From NCBI RefSeq assembly GCF_021021475.1, contig NZ_JAINWL010000001.1, forward strand, positions 124,001-188,000: a stretch of DNA of 64,000 nt. Direction: 5' to 3'. Within the stretch, counting starts at the first letter, position 1. Each line of letters begins with the position of its first letter. The DNA is from Citromicrobium bathyomarinum (GTDB lineage: Bacteria > Pseudomonadota > Alphaproteobacteria > Sphingomonadales > Sphingomonadaceae). Both the position numbers and the translations under genes were made by a program. Under the pieces are notes generated by a model, which did not search any database, was not told the origin of the DNA, and saw only the letters and a list, made by a program, of their open reading frames with translations. Below are positions 17,019 through 24,977 of the stretch, in pieces.

Positions 17019-18020
17019 ATGAAAGCCGTGCTTACCAAGGAAGTGGGCGGGCCCGAAACGCTCGTCGTGGAACAGATCGATGCAGTGCAGCCCGGCAAGG
17101 GCGAGGTGCTGGTCGATATTGCCGCGTGCGCGATCAATTTCCCCGACACGCTGATGATCCGCGACATGTACCAGTTCAAGCCGGAGCGCCCCTATTCGCC
17201 AGGCGGCGAGATTTCGGGCACGATTTCCGCCGTGGGTGACGGCGTTGACGGCTGGCAGGTCGGCGACCGCGTGCTCGCAGGTATCGGCAGCGGCGGCCTG
17301 CGCGAACAGGTCGCGATCGACGCCGCCAAGCTGTTCAAGGTGCCCGAAGGGGTCGATCTGGTCGAAGCCTCCGCGCTGCTGATGACCTACGGCACCATGA
17401 TCCACGCGCTCAAGGATCGCGGCGACATCAAGCCCGGCGATACCGTGCTGGTGCTCGGCGCGGCAGGCGGCGTTGGCCTTGCCTCGATCGAGCTGGCCAA
17501 GGCCTATGGTGCGCGGGTGGTCGCGGCAGTTTCGAGCGATGAGAAAGCCAAGGTCGCCAAGGATGCAGGCGCGGACGAAACCGTGGTCTATCCGCGCGCG
17601 CCGTTCGACAAGGACCAGTCCAAGGCGCTAGCTGGCGCGTTCAAGGAAGCGGTCGGTGCGAATGGCGCCGACATCGTGGTCGATATCGTCGGCGGCGACT
17701 ATTCCGAACCCGCGCTGCGCTCCATCGCCTGGGAAGGCCGCTTCCTGGTGATCGGCTTCCCCGCAGGGATCGCGAAAATGCCGCTCAACCTAACCCTGCT
17801 CAAGAGTTGTGACATTCGCGGTGTCTTCTGGGGTGCGTTCGCCGCGCGCGAACCGCAGCGCAATGCGCAGAACATCGCCGAGCTGTTCGAGATGTGGAAG
17901 GACGGCAAGATCGCCCCTCAGGTGAGCGAGACCTTCAGCCTCGACGATGCGGCCCGTGCGATCGAGAAGCTCGAGAACCGGCAGGCCATCGGCAAGCTGG
18001 TGGTGGTAATGGACAAATAG
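17019..18020 (+). CDS. NADPH:quinone reductase (zinc-independent MDR family)
   Basis: 333-aa medium-chain dehydrogenase/reductase of the quinone oxidoreductase type: a GroES-like N-terminal domain (VGGPETLVVEQIDAVQP, INFPDTLMI) and a Rossmann domain with VLGAAGGVGLASIELAKAYG at about 148-167. Structural zinc cysteines are absent, as in QOR. The C-terminus ends GKLVVVMDK. Probably reduces quinones or enones with NADPH. A good GGAGG Shine-Dalgarno precedes the ATG. Confidence 0.88.
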   Translation: MKAVLTKEVGGPETLVVEQIDAVQPGKGEVLVDIAACAINFPDTLMIRDMYQFKPERPYSPGGEISGTISAVGDGVDGWQVGDRVLAGIGSGGLREQVAIDAAKLFKVPEGVDLVEASALLMTYGTMIHALKDRGDIKPGDTVLVLGAAGGVGLASIELAKAYGARVVAAVSSDEKAKVAKDAGADETVVYPRAPFDKDQSKALAGAFKEAVGANGADIVVDIVGGDYSEPALRSIAWEGRFLVIGFPAGIAKMPLNLTLLKSCDIRGVFWGAFAAREPQRNAQNIAELFEMWKDGKIAPQVSETFSLDDAARAIEKLENRQAIGKLVVVMDK

Positions 18021-18111
18021 CAGCTCGCTTGCGGCTTCGGTCGCCCGCGACTATCTGCGAGACAAGATCTCCGGCCCCTGAGGGGGCGCTTATCAACAGG
18101 CAACGACACAC

Positions 18112-18435
18112 ATGACCAGCTTCAAGGATCGGGAACGCGGCGAGGAAGCCAAGTACGCGTTCGATGAGGAAACCTCTTTCAAGATCGCCGCGCGGCGCAA
18201 CCGGCTGCTCGGCGAGTGGGCCGCCGACCTCATGAATCTGACCGAGGAAGAGGCCGACAGCTACAAGAAGGCTGTCGTTCAGGCCGATTTCGAGGAAGCG
18301 GGCGAAGAAGACGTGATCCGCAAGGTTCTCGGCGATCTCACCGCAGCCAGCTGCGATGTCGACGAAGCCGCAGTGCGCGCCAAGCTCGCCGAGTGCGAAG
18401 TCGAGGCACGCCGCCAGCTGATCAGCGGGACGTAA
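18112..18435 (+). CDS. F1-ATPase zeta inhibitor (DUF1476)
   Basis: 107 aa, matching the DUF1476 family throughout: FKDRERGEEAKYAFDEE at the N-terminus, FKIAARRNRLLGEWAA, and a C-terminal four-helix region. In Paracoccus-type bacteria this family is the zeta subunit, whose N-terminal segment enters the F1 alpha-beta-gamma interface and blocks ATP hydrolysis. The full inhibitory N-terminus is present. It is followed closely by bolA and grxD. Confidence 0.9.
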   Translation: MTSFKDRERGEEAKYAFDEETSFKIAARRNRLLGEWAADLMNLTEEEADSYKKAVVQADFEEAGEEDVIRKVLGDLTAASCDVDEAAVRAKLAECEVEARRQLISGT

Positions 18436-18440
18436 GCGTC

Positions 18441-18674
18441 ATGCCGATGGCAGCCGACGAAATCGAAGCGATGATCAAGGACGCGCTGCCCGGTGCCGAG
18501 GTCGAGATGCGAGACCTTGCCGGGGATAACGACCATTGGGCAGCCAAGGTCGTCGCGCCCCAATTCGCGGGGAAAAGCCGCGTTCAGCAGCATAAGCTGG
18601 TGTACGAGGCGCTCGACGGGAAGATGGGCGGCGTGCTCCACGCCTTGCAACTGACCACCGAGCCTCCCAAGTGA
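18441..18674 (+). CDS. bolA: BolA-family protein
   Basis: 77-aa BolA domain: EIEAMIKDALPGAEVEMRDLAG, then DHWAAKVVAPQFAGKSRVQQHKLVYEAL with the conserved histidines near the C-terminal helix. It acts with monothiol glutaredoxin in Fe-S cluster handling; the partner grxD follows 35 bases downstream. The first ATG gives MPMAADEIEA; a second ATG two codons later is possible. Confidence 0.9.
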   Translation: MPMAADEIEAMIKDALPGAEVEMRDLAGDNDHWAAKVVAPQFAGKSRVQQHKLVYEALDGKMGGVLHALQLTTEPPK

Positions 18675-18709
18675 CCCCCAAGAGCTAAAGCAAACGGCGG
18701 TTTACAATC

Positions 18710-19039
18710 ATGGCAGATACCAAAGAACGCATCTCCGGCATTGTCGGTGAAAACGAGGTCGTCCTCTTCATGAAGGGCACGCCTCTGTTCCCCCAGTGCG
18801 GCTTTTCCAGCCGCGCGGTTCACATCCTCGATCATTGCGGCGTGACGTATGAAAGCGTCGACGTGCTGCAGGACATGGAAATCCGCCAGGGGATCAAGGC
18901 CTATTCCGACTGGCCGACCATCCCCCAGCTTTATGTGAAGGGCGAGTTCGTGGGCGGCAGCGACATCATGACCGAGATGTTCGAAGCCGGCGAACTCCAG
19001 CAGATGTTCACCGACAAGGGCGTGAAGACGGCCGATTGA
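18710..19039 (+). CDS. grxD: monothiol glutaredoxin Grx4-type
   Basis: 109 aa, with active-site CGFS at residues 30-33, preceded by FMKGTP, and the glutathione-binding WPTIPQLYVKGEFVGGSDI. Carries a bridging [2Fe-2S] cluster with glutathione and pairs with the adjacent BolA for cluster storage or transfer. A GC-rich hairpin follows about 60 bases after the stop. Confidence 0.95.
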   Translation: MADTKERISGIVGENEVVLFMKGTPLFPQCGFSSRAVHILDHCGVTYESVDVLQDMEIRQGIKAYSDWPTIPQLYVKGEFVGGSDIMTEMFEAGELQQMFTDKGVKTAD

Positions 19040-19101
19040 GCCGGCATGACCTGCCATTCGGCGGGCCGCGCCTGTCGGCGCACCATATGGAAAACTTCGG
19101 G

Positions 19102-19134
19102 GAGGCGGGGCCGGGAGACCATCGGCCCCGCCTC
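19102..19134 (+). terminator. probable transcription terminator after grxD
   Basis: A perfect 12-base stem (GAGGCGGGGCCG / CGGCCCCGCCTC) with a nine-base loop. Only a short T-run follows, so termination may be incomplete. It fits the end of the zeta inhibitor-bolA-grxD cluster. Confidence 0.6.
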
Positions 19135-19281
19135 TTGTACGAAGTACAGGGACGCATATTCCTATGCACCTCCCGTGCCAGTTTTACCCGATGCAGCCCG
19201 CCTGCGGCATGCGGTGGTTAACGCATTTGGCACCACCAGGGGGATTGTAAGAAATCCCGACAGCAGGTTAGGCAACGGATC

Positions 19282-20067
19282 ATGGCTGGCAGCGTAGAAC
19301 AAGATGCCCCGCGCGATGGCATCCCCGCCGCAACGGTGGTGATCTTCCGCCATGCGCCCGATGGCGGCGCGCCGCAGATCCTGATGCAGGTTCGCTCGCG
19401 CTCGCTCGCCTTTGCGGGCGGCATGGCGGTGTTTCCCGGCGGCCGCGTCGACCCCAGCGATTACGACCTCGCGCGTGAGGCCGGCTACGTCGACATCGAT
19501 GAAGCCGCGCACCAGATCGCCGCGATCCGCGAAACGCTGGAGGAAACCGGCCTTGCACTGGGCCTGCGCGGCACGATCGACGCACAATCCGCTGCCGAGG
19601 CGCGCGCAATCCTGCTGGAAGAGAAAAGCCTCCTTGCGGTGCTGGAGCGCATGGGCTGGAGCATCGCGCTCAACGATCTCGTCCCCTTCGCGCGCTGGTT
19701 TCCAAAGAACGAGCGCCTGCCCCGCATTTTCGACACGCGCTTCTATATCGCCGATCTGGGCACCGGCGCGGTCGATATCGCGGTCGATGCGCAGGAGAAC
19801 ACTCGCCTGTTCTGGACCAGCGCGCGCGATGCGCTGGCAGGTGCCGATCGCGGCGAGATCGACGTCATCTTTCCCACCCGCCGCAACCTTGAGCGGCTGG
19901 CGCAGTTCGACGATTTCGGTCAGGCTAGGGAGCACGCACAGACGACGCCGCTCCCCACGATCGTCCCATGGATCGAAGAACGGCCGGAAGGCCGCAGCCT
20001 GTGCATTCCAGAGGGTTGCGGCTATCCCGTGACCTCCGTTCCGCTGGACGACGCCAAACGGGGCTGA
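19282..20067 (+). CDS. NUDIX hydrolase, coenzyme A-pyrophosphatase-like
   Basis: 261 aa, with a Nudix-like box whose N-terminal part is AFPGG-like (GGMAVFPGGRVD) and whose C-terminal part is AIRETLEETGLALG, separated by a long insertion. That arrangement is typical of the NUDT7/NUDT19 group. A long C-terminal helical region follows. Likely cleaves a nucleoside diphosphate derivative such as a CoA ester, but substrate evidence is absent. It ends upstream of a bidirectional terminator. Confidence 0.8.
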   Translation: MAGSVEQDAPRDGIPAATVVIFRHAPDGGAPQILMQVRSRSLAFAGGMAVFPGGRVDPSDYDLAREAGYVDIDEAAHQIAAIRETLEETGLALGLRGTIDAQSAAEARAILLEEKSLLAVLERMGWSIALNDLVPFARWFPKNERLPRIFDTRFYIADLGTGAVDIAVDAQENTRLFWTSARDALAGADRGEIDVIFPTRRNLERLAQFDDFGQAREHAQTTPLPTIVPWIEERPEGRSLCIPEGCGYPVTSVPLDDAKRG

Positions 20068-20204
20068 GGCTCGTTAGAGCGCGGGCCCTCACGCTCTTAC
20101 AGAACATTCCTGAAAGCTTGCCGCAGGCCTGCGGTTGCCGGCGCACCCTGCGCAGCGGCTAACGGTGCCATGCCGCGCAGCGCAGCCTCAATCGGCACCA
20201 ATCA

Positions 20205-20244
20205 AAAAAGGCCCAGTTCCGGTGAAGGAACTGGGCCTTTTTTA
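20205..20244. terminator. bidirectional rho-independent terminator
   Basis: Stem AAAAAAGGCCCAGTTCC / GGAACTGGGCCTTTTTT with a five-to-six-base loop, A-rich on one side and T-rich on the other. It can therefore end transcription of the Nudix gene from the left and of the tRNA from the right. Confidence 0.9.
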
Positions 20245-20245
20245 A

Positions 20246-20322
20246 TGGCGCGCCCGAAAGGATTCGAACCTCTGACCCCCAGATTCGTAGTCTGGTGCTC
20301 TATCCAGCTGAGCTACGGGCGC
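20246..20322 (-). tRNA. tRNA-Arg (anticodon ACG)
   Basis: Cloverleaf of 77 bases with encoded CCA. The acceptor stem GCGCCCG pairs with CGGGCGC. The D-arm contains AGCTCAGCTGGATAGAGC, the anticodon loop CTACGAA (anticodon ACG, read as ICG) and the T-arm GGTTCGAATCC. It lies between the terminator and mutT. No integrase or duplicated 3' end is seen beside it. Confidence 0.97.
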
Positions 20323-20406
20323 CCGTGAGGCGCCGCACATAGCAGGGCAGACCGGCTTGGCAATGGTTTTGTGACGAAAATCCGGAATGTTTTCCCACAG
20401 GGCGGG

Positions 20407-20823
20407 TCAGACGAACAATTGCGCGGCGAGAACCCGGTCGAGAGGCGGCATGGCGAGCCCCTCGATCTCGCCCCGTGTACACCAGCGCCACTGCCCTCCT
20501 TCGCGCGAGGTGGCCTCCCCCGTCCACGCAGGACAGCGGAACAGCAGCAGGAGGATCGGGCGGCCACCGTCGCACTGCGCAGGGTCCTGAGCGGCAAAGC
20601 CCGCCTCGACCATCTGCGCCGGATCGACCTCCAGCCCGCACTCCTCTGCAATCTCGCGCACCAGCGCCGCACGGGCGCCCTCGCCCGCCTCGATCTTGCC
20701 GCCGGGAAATTCCCACAGGCCGCCATGCGCCTTGTCCTCGGGCCGACGGTGCATCAGCCACCGACCCTCCTGCGGACCGATCGCGGCAGCCACTACGGGC
20801 AGGTATGTCGGAATATTTGCCAC
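20407..20823 (-). CDS. mutT: MutT-type 8-oxo-dGTP diphosphatase
   Basis: 138-aa Nudix protein that would remove oxidised GTP or dGTP. The motif GGLWEFPGGKIEAGE... ALVREIAEECGLEV (about 34-66) is the MutT-type box with the preceding EFPGGK. The N-terminus (VVAAAIGPQEGRWLMHRRP) and C-terminal W....GE also fit MutT. Transcribed toward tRNA-Arg. Confidence 0.85.
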   Translation of the reverse strand: MANIPTYLPVVAAAIGPQEGRWLMHRRPEDKAHGGLWEFPGGKIEAGEGARAALVREIAEECGLEVDPAQMVEAGFAAQDPAQCDGGRPILLLLFRCPAWTGEATSREGGQWRWCTRGEIEGLAMPPLDRVLAAQLFV

Positions 20824-20936
20824 CTTGGTGCCCTGCTTTACGGTGCCTTAACCCTGGTGCGCCATGAATGCGCCTATTCTCGGCTCAATGCGAGCGGAGG
20901 GTGTGCTCGAAAGCACATATTCGTGGGGGCTGCACA

Positions 20937-21125
20937 ATGAACCGCTTCTGGTACCGGCTGACCCGCGACGAACGTGGCGCAACCGCAGTGGAATACGGCC
21001 TGATCCTCGCACTCGTGTTCCTCGCGATGGTCGGCGCGATCGGCACCTTTTCCGACGGTGTAATCGGCACGTGGGACACCGTGCGCACGACCTCGGCCGA
21101 CGCGGTCGCCCGCAGCGACAGCTAA
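20937..21125 (+). CDS. Flp-family type IVb pilin, copy 1
   Basis: 62 aa. The short N-terminus MNRFWYRLTRDERG leads into the class IVb motif GATAVEYGLILALVFLAMVGAIG. The prepilin peptidase site should be G-A with Glu at +5 (ATAVEYG). It lacks a strong Shine-Dalgarno. The C-terminus is polar (SADAVARSDS). No tad assembly genes are present in the window. Confidence 0.85.
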   Translation: MNRFWYRLTRDERGATAVEYGLILALVFLAMVGAIGTFSDGVIGTWDTVRTTSADAVARSDS

Positions 21126-21235
21126 ACCGCGCGCTCTTAGCTCTTTTTCAACGAATGATCCCTAGACCGGCACCTGCTCTTTCCAAGGGGACGTGGGCAG
21201 AGCCGGGTAACGAAGACGATAACAGGAGACCGATC

Positions 21236-21409
21236 ATGAAATTCTTCCGTGAACTGATGAATGACGACCAGGGCGCGACCGCCATCGAATATGGCCTTAT
21301 CGCAGCCCTTATCGCCGTCGCCGCGATCACCGCGATGGGCAGCCTCGGCAACCAGCTGAGCAACACCTTCACGACCGTGTCGACCGACATGGCGCCGAAG
21401 GCCAACTAA
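21236..21409 (+). CDS. Flp-family type IVb pilin, copy 2
   Basis: 57 aa, MKFFRELMNDDQGATAIEYGLIAALIAVAAITAMG, a textbook Flp pilin with the G-ATAIEYG cleavage region. An AGGAG Shine-Dalgarno lies about eight bases before the ATG. It is followed by a strong terminator, so it may be expressed separately from copy 1. Requires TadA/TadZ/Rcp machinery encoded elsewhere to be assembled. Confidence 0.93.
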   Translation: MKFFRELMNDDQGATAIEYGLIAALIAVAAITAMGSLGNQLSNTFTTVSTDMAPKAN

Positions 21410-21439
21410 GCCTTCTTGCGAAAGCGAACAGACAAAGGA

Positions 21440-21473
21440 AACGGCGGGGAGCGATCCCCGCCGTTTTCTTTTG
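21440..21473 (+). terminator. rho-independent terminator after the pilin genes
   Basis: An 11-base stem (AACGGCGGGGA / TCCCCGCCGTT) with a four-base loop, followed by TTTTCTTTT. A strong intrinsic terminator 30 bases after the second pilin stop. Confidence 0.92.
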
Positions 21474-21503
21474 TGCGCTGCATATCTGCGGCCACGGACT
21501 CGC

Positions 21504-22982
21504 TCAGCGCCCGCGCACCACCAGCTTGACCTGCTGCCCGGCCTGCAGCCCTTCATTGCTATCCAGCGCATTGAGCACCCGGAAGCGCGCCTCCTGCCCG
21601 GTGCTGTAAGCCATCCGGCGCGAGAGCGAGGCAACCGTATCGCCACGCTGCACGGTGACCACATCGATCACCCGCGGGACCACCTGGTTCGCCTCTGCCG
21701 TGCTGATCCGGCGGAAGGATTCGAACATCGGGGTAAACACGCCCGACCGGCCCGCCGGCGCGATCGCCTGGTAATAGTAGGTCTGCCCGCCGCCCATGTC
21801 GTAGGCAAACACCATAACATCCAGCTGGTTGCCGCCCGAATTGGCGCGCGCGATCCCGTAGGCTGCAGGCAACCCGTTGACCGTGGTGGTCTGGATCTGC
21901 GGACTGATCGACTGGCCCTGCCCGGCGAGCGACTGGAACGCGCGGCTGACGAACTGCGTCAGACTGCCGCTCGACTGCGCGACCCGCAGCTCCGCCTGGC
22001 CCGACTGGCCGTTGATCGAGACCGAGTCCGACCCGTTGACCAGATAGAAGCCCTGCGGCGCGGTGAAGGCGAAGCGCAGGTCGGGATGGATGAACTCGCG
22101 CCCTTCGACCACGCCCTGCGACGGGTCGTCGCCATAGGTCAGCCCGTCGATATTGCGCAGGAAGACATCGCGGTTGAGCGTGGTGCCCGGCAGGCCCGCC
22201 GCCATCGTCGCCGCATCGCGCACGCGCGACGCAGGGTCCGGGTGGGTGGAGGCCCATTCGGGCAGGTTGGCATTATCGCGCCCTTGCAACTGCGCATCGA
22301 GCGCGGACTGACGCGCAAGGCTTTCGAGCACGGTGCTCATCGCCATCGGATCATAGCCCGCCTGCGAGAGGTAGCGCACGCCGAGCTGGTCCGCCTGTTC
22401 TTCCTGCGAGCGCGAGAAGCTGAGCGTCAGCAGCTGCGAGCCCTGCAAGGCCGCGCGCCCCAGCGTGGAGCCGAGCTGGCTGTCGCCGAGCAGGATCCCA
22501 GAGAGGATCGCCCCCGCCGCGCCGAGCAGCGTGTTCTGCTGCTGCGTCTGCTGGCGGCGCTGCGCATGGCGCGCGGCAACGTGGCCGACCTCGTGCCCCA
22601 TCACGCCCGCCAGCTCCGCCTCGTTGTTCATCAGCGTGACCAGCTGGCGGGTGGTGTAGACATAGCCGCCGGTGGTCGCGAAGGCATTGTTGACCGAACT
22701 GTTGAGCAGGGTGACGGTGAACGCGTCCGGCGTGCGCGCCAGACCCGATTCTACCGCGATCCGCTGGCCAACGCCGCGCACGTAATTGGCGGTGTTGCCC
22801 TGCATCGCGCCGCCGAATTCCTGCAGGATCTGCGTATGATATTCACGCCCCTGCTGCGCCTCGCTCTGCGTGATCGGGGTGTTGGCAGAAGGGATGTTGC
22901 CCCCGCCAACGCCAGCGCAGCCGGACAGGCCGAACGCAATGGCAATGGGCGAAACGAGTGCGAGCGTCTTGCGGCGGATCAT
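21504..22982 (-). CDS. M48-family metalloprotease lipoprotein with C-terminal LysM
   Basis: 492 aa, periplasmic and outer-membrane-linked. Lipobox LSGC gives Cys22. The zinc motif HEVGHVAARHA begins at residue 130, with the third ligand expected in the SQEEQADQLGVRYL helix. This is the BepA/YfgC type of outer-membrane protein quality-control protease. The C-terminal 50 residues (VQRGDTVASLSRRMAYSTG...NEGLQAGQQVKLVV) form a LysM-like module that may tether it to peptidoglycan. The start was placed at MIRRKTLALV, since upstream codons precede the signal peptide. Confidence 0.9.
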   Translation of the reverse strand: MIRRKTLALVSPIAIAFGLSGCAGVGGGNIPSANTPITQSEAQQGREYHTQILQEFGGAMQGNTANYVRGVGQRIAVESGLARTPDAFTVTLLNSSVNNAFATTGGYVYTTRQLVTLMNNEAELAGVMGHEVGHVAARHAQRRQQTQQQNTLLGAAGAILSGILLGDSQLGSTLGRAALQGSQLLTLSFSRSQEEQADQLGVRYLSQAGYDPMAMSTVLESLARQSALDAQLQGRDNANLPEWASTHPDPASRVRDAATMAAGLPGTTLNRDVFLRNIDGLTYGDDPSQGVVEGREFIHPDLRFAFTAPQGFYLVNGSDSVSINGQSGQAELRVAQSSGSLTQFVSRAFQSLAGQGQSISPQIQTTTVNGLPAAYGIARANSGGNQLDVMVFAYDMGGGQTYYYQAIAPAGRSGVFTPMFESFRRISTAEANQVVPRVIDVVTVQRGDTVASLSRRMAYSTGQEARFRVLNALDSNEGLQAGQQVKLVVRGR

Positions 22983-23111
22983 GCGGTATTCTCTCCCCTG
23001 TCGGTGGCATGTCGCGCGTGCGCTGGGTGCGCTCACGCGAGTTAACTGCCTCAACTTTCAGGGTTGCCGCACGGTTCCCGGTCGCCCGCTGGCCAACCAG
23101 ACCCGTCCGCG

Positions 23112-24068
23112 TCAGGTACCGATGGCGAGGAAGCGGTCCGCGCGCCGTTCCTGCAGATAGGTGACGTCCTGCCGCGCAAGTGTGGTCAGTTCGTCGTCGA
23201 TCGTGTCGGCAAGATTGCGGATCGCGGTTTTGGGGTCGCGATGCGCGCCGCCGACCGGTTCGGGCACGATCCGGTCGATCACCCCCAGTTCCTTCAGATC
23301 CTGCGCGGTCACCTTCATCGCCTCGGCAGCGTCGGCAGCCTTTTCGGCGGTGCGCCACAGGATCGAGGCGCAGCCTTCGGGCGAGATCACGGAATAGATC
23401 GCATGTTCGAACATCAGCACCCGTTCCGCGCTGGCCAGCGCCACCGCGCCGCCGGAGCCGCCCTCGCCCACGATCGTCGCGACCATCGGCACCGGCAGCG
23501 CAAGGCACGCCTCGGTCGAACGGGCGATCGCTTCGGCCTGGCCGCGCTCTTCCGCCTCGATCCCCGGGAACGCGCCCGAGGTATCGACCAGCGTGACCAC
23601 CGGCAGGCCGAATCGCCCGGCAAGGTCCATCAGGCGGATCGCCTTGCGATAGCCTTCCGGCTTGCCCATCCCGAAATTGTGCTTGATCCGGCTCTGCGTG
23701 TCGTGGCCCTTCTCGTGCCCGATCAGCATCACCGAGCGCCCGCGCAGAGTCGCGAAGCCGCCGATGATCGCGTGATCCTCACCGAAATAGCGATCTCCGC
23801 CGAGCGGCATGAAGTCGGTGAAGGCGTGTTCCACATAGTTGCGGAAATGCGGGCGCTGCGGGTGGCGCGCGACCTGCGTCTTCTGCCACGGGCTGAGCGA
23901 GGCGTAGAGCCCCTTGAGCATGTCCGCGCTCTTCGCCTCGAGCTTGGCAAGCTCGTCGCCCATGTCGATCTGATCGCCCCCGTCGGCACCCTGATTGGCG
24001 GCGCGAAGTTCGGCGATCTGCGCCTGCAGCTGGGCCACAGGCTTCTCGAAATCCAGAAAAGTCAGCAT
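23112..24068 (-). CDS. accA: acetyl-CoA carboxylase carboxyltransferase subunit alpha
   Basis: 318-aa alpha subunit that with AccD transfers the carboxyl group from biotin to acetyl-CoA for fatty-acid synthesis. Recognised by MLTFLDFEKPVAQLQAQI, MLIGHEKGHDT, FGMGKPEGYRKAIRLM, DTSGAFPGIEAEERGQ and GEGGSGGAVAL. The length is normal. Its ATG lies two bases from the stop of the upstream recombinase gene on the same strand, so the two are co-transcribed. Confidence 0.97.
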   Translation of the reverse strand: MLTFLDFEKPVAQLQAQIAELRAANQGADGGDQIDMGDELAKLEAKSADMLKGLYASLSPWQKTQVARHPQRPHFRNYVEHAFTDFMPLGGDRYFGEDHAIIGGFATLRGRSVMLIGHEKGHDTQSRIKHNFGMGKPEGYRKAIRLMDLAGRFGLPVVTLVDTSGAFPGIEAEERGQAEAIARSTEACLALPVPMVATIVGEGGSGGAVALASAERVLMFEHAIYSVISPEGCASILWRTAEKAADAAEAMKVTAQDLKELGVIDRIVPEPVGGAHRDPKTAIRNLADTIDDELTTLARQDVTYLQERRADRFLAIGT

Positions 24069-24976
24069 TCGCGGCTGCTATCCCCCTGTCGCCCGCCGCG
24101 CAAGCGCCCTTGATCGGCAAGCGGGTGCCTTTCGTTCACCAGCGCGACCAGCCGGGCGGATTCGACATGGGTATAAATCTGCGTGGTCGCGATGTCCGCA
24201 TGGCCCAATAGCGTCTGCAAAGCGCGCAAATCCGCCCCACCCTCGAGCAGGTGCGTGGCAAAGGCATGGCGCAGCACGTGCGGGCTGATCTTCGCGGGGT
24301 CGATTCCCGACCGCTCGGCAAGCGCCTTGAGCAATTGATACAGGCGGATGCGGGTGAGGTGCTTGCCGCGCGAGGGGAACAGCCATGGCGACCCTTCGGG
24401 GCGCACCGCCAACCAGCGCGACAGCACGGCGCGCGCGCGGGTGCCCAGCGGCACCAGCCGTTCCTTGCCGCCCTTGCCGGTGATGGTCAGAAAAGGCGCA
24501 TCGCGCGGCACCGCGGAGAGCGGCAGGGTGACCAGCTCGCTCGCGCGCAGGCCCGATCCATAGAGCAGTTCGATCATCGCCAGCAGGCGCAGCGCGGCCG
24601 GATCGCCCTCCTCCGCCTCGCGCTCGGCCTGCGCGAACAGCGCCTCGACCTGCGAATGGCCGAGTATCTTGGGGAGCGAGCGGCGCTTCGTCGGGCTCGG
24701 CAGTGCGGCGGAAGGGTTGTCGTTTCGCAGCCCCTCGTCTTCCAGAAAGCCGAAGAACTGGCGCAGCGCCGAAGCTTTGCGCGCTACGGTCGCGGGCGCG
24801 AGATCGGCCCAGGCCGCGCCCAGCCGGCCAAGGTCGGTGCGGGTGGCATCCTCCAGCGGGCCGACGATCCCCGCCGCGCCTTCCAGATCGCGGCGATAGG
24901 CGGCCAGCGTGTTGGCCGCCGCGCCGCGATCGACCGCCAGTGCGGCAAGGAAATCCTCTATCGCCCGCGCGCCCAT
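24062..24976 (-). CDS. tyrosine recombinase XerC/XerD
   Basis: Chromosome dimer-resolution recombinase. 304 aa from MGARAIEDFL; an ATG five codons upstream is also possible. The N-terminal SAM-like core-binding domain spans about 1-90, the catalytic domain about 105-290. The catalytic set is visible: Arg in GSGLRASELVTL, Lys in GKGGKERLVPLG, HVLRHAFATHLLEGG, GHADIATTQIYTHV with the nucleophilic Tyr. The housekeeping context (beside accA) favours XerD over a mobile integrase, but C and D cannot be separated here with certainty. Its start abuts the stop of the preceding gene. Confidence 0.88.
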   Translation of the reverse strand: MGARAIEDFLAALAVDRGAAANTLAAYRRDLEGAAGIVGPLEDATRTDLGRLGAAWADLAPATVARKASALRQFFGFLEDEGLRNDNPSAALPSPTKRRSLPKILGHSQVEALFAQAEREAEEGDPAALRLLAMIELLYGSGLRASELVTLPLSAVPRDAPFLTITGKGGKERLVPLGTRARAVLSRWLAVRPEGSPWLFPSRGKHLTRIRLYQLLKALAERSGIDPAKISPHVLRHAFATHLLEGGADLRALQTLLGHADIATTQIYTHVESARLVALVNERHPLADQGRLRGGRQGDSSREC

Positions 24977-24977
24977 G

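Noticed and set aside
20246-20322. tRNA-Arg as an integration site
   Set aside because: No integrase or repeated tRNA 3' end on either side; the neighbours are housekeeping genes.
21471-23045. A 524-codon open frame antisense to the M48 protease gene
   Set aside because: No family resemblance or Shine-Dalgarno; explained by the reverse-strand gene.
24062-24976. The tyrosine recombinase as a mobile-element integrase
   Set aside because: Chromosomal Xer-type length and motifs, coupled to accA, with no attachment sites or phage genes nearby.
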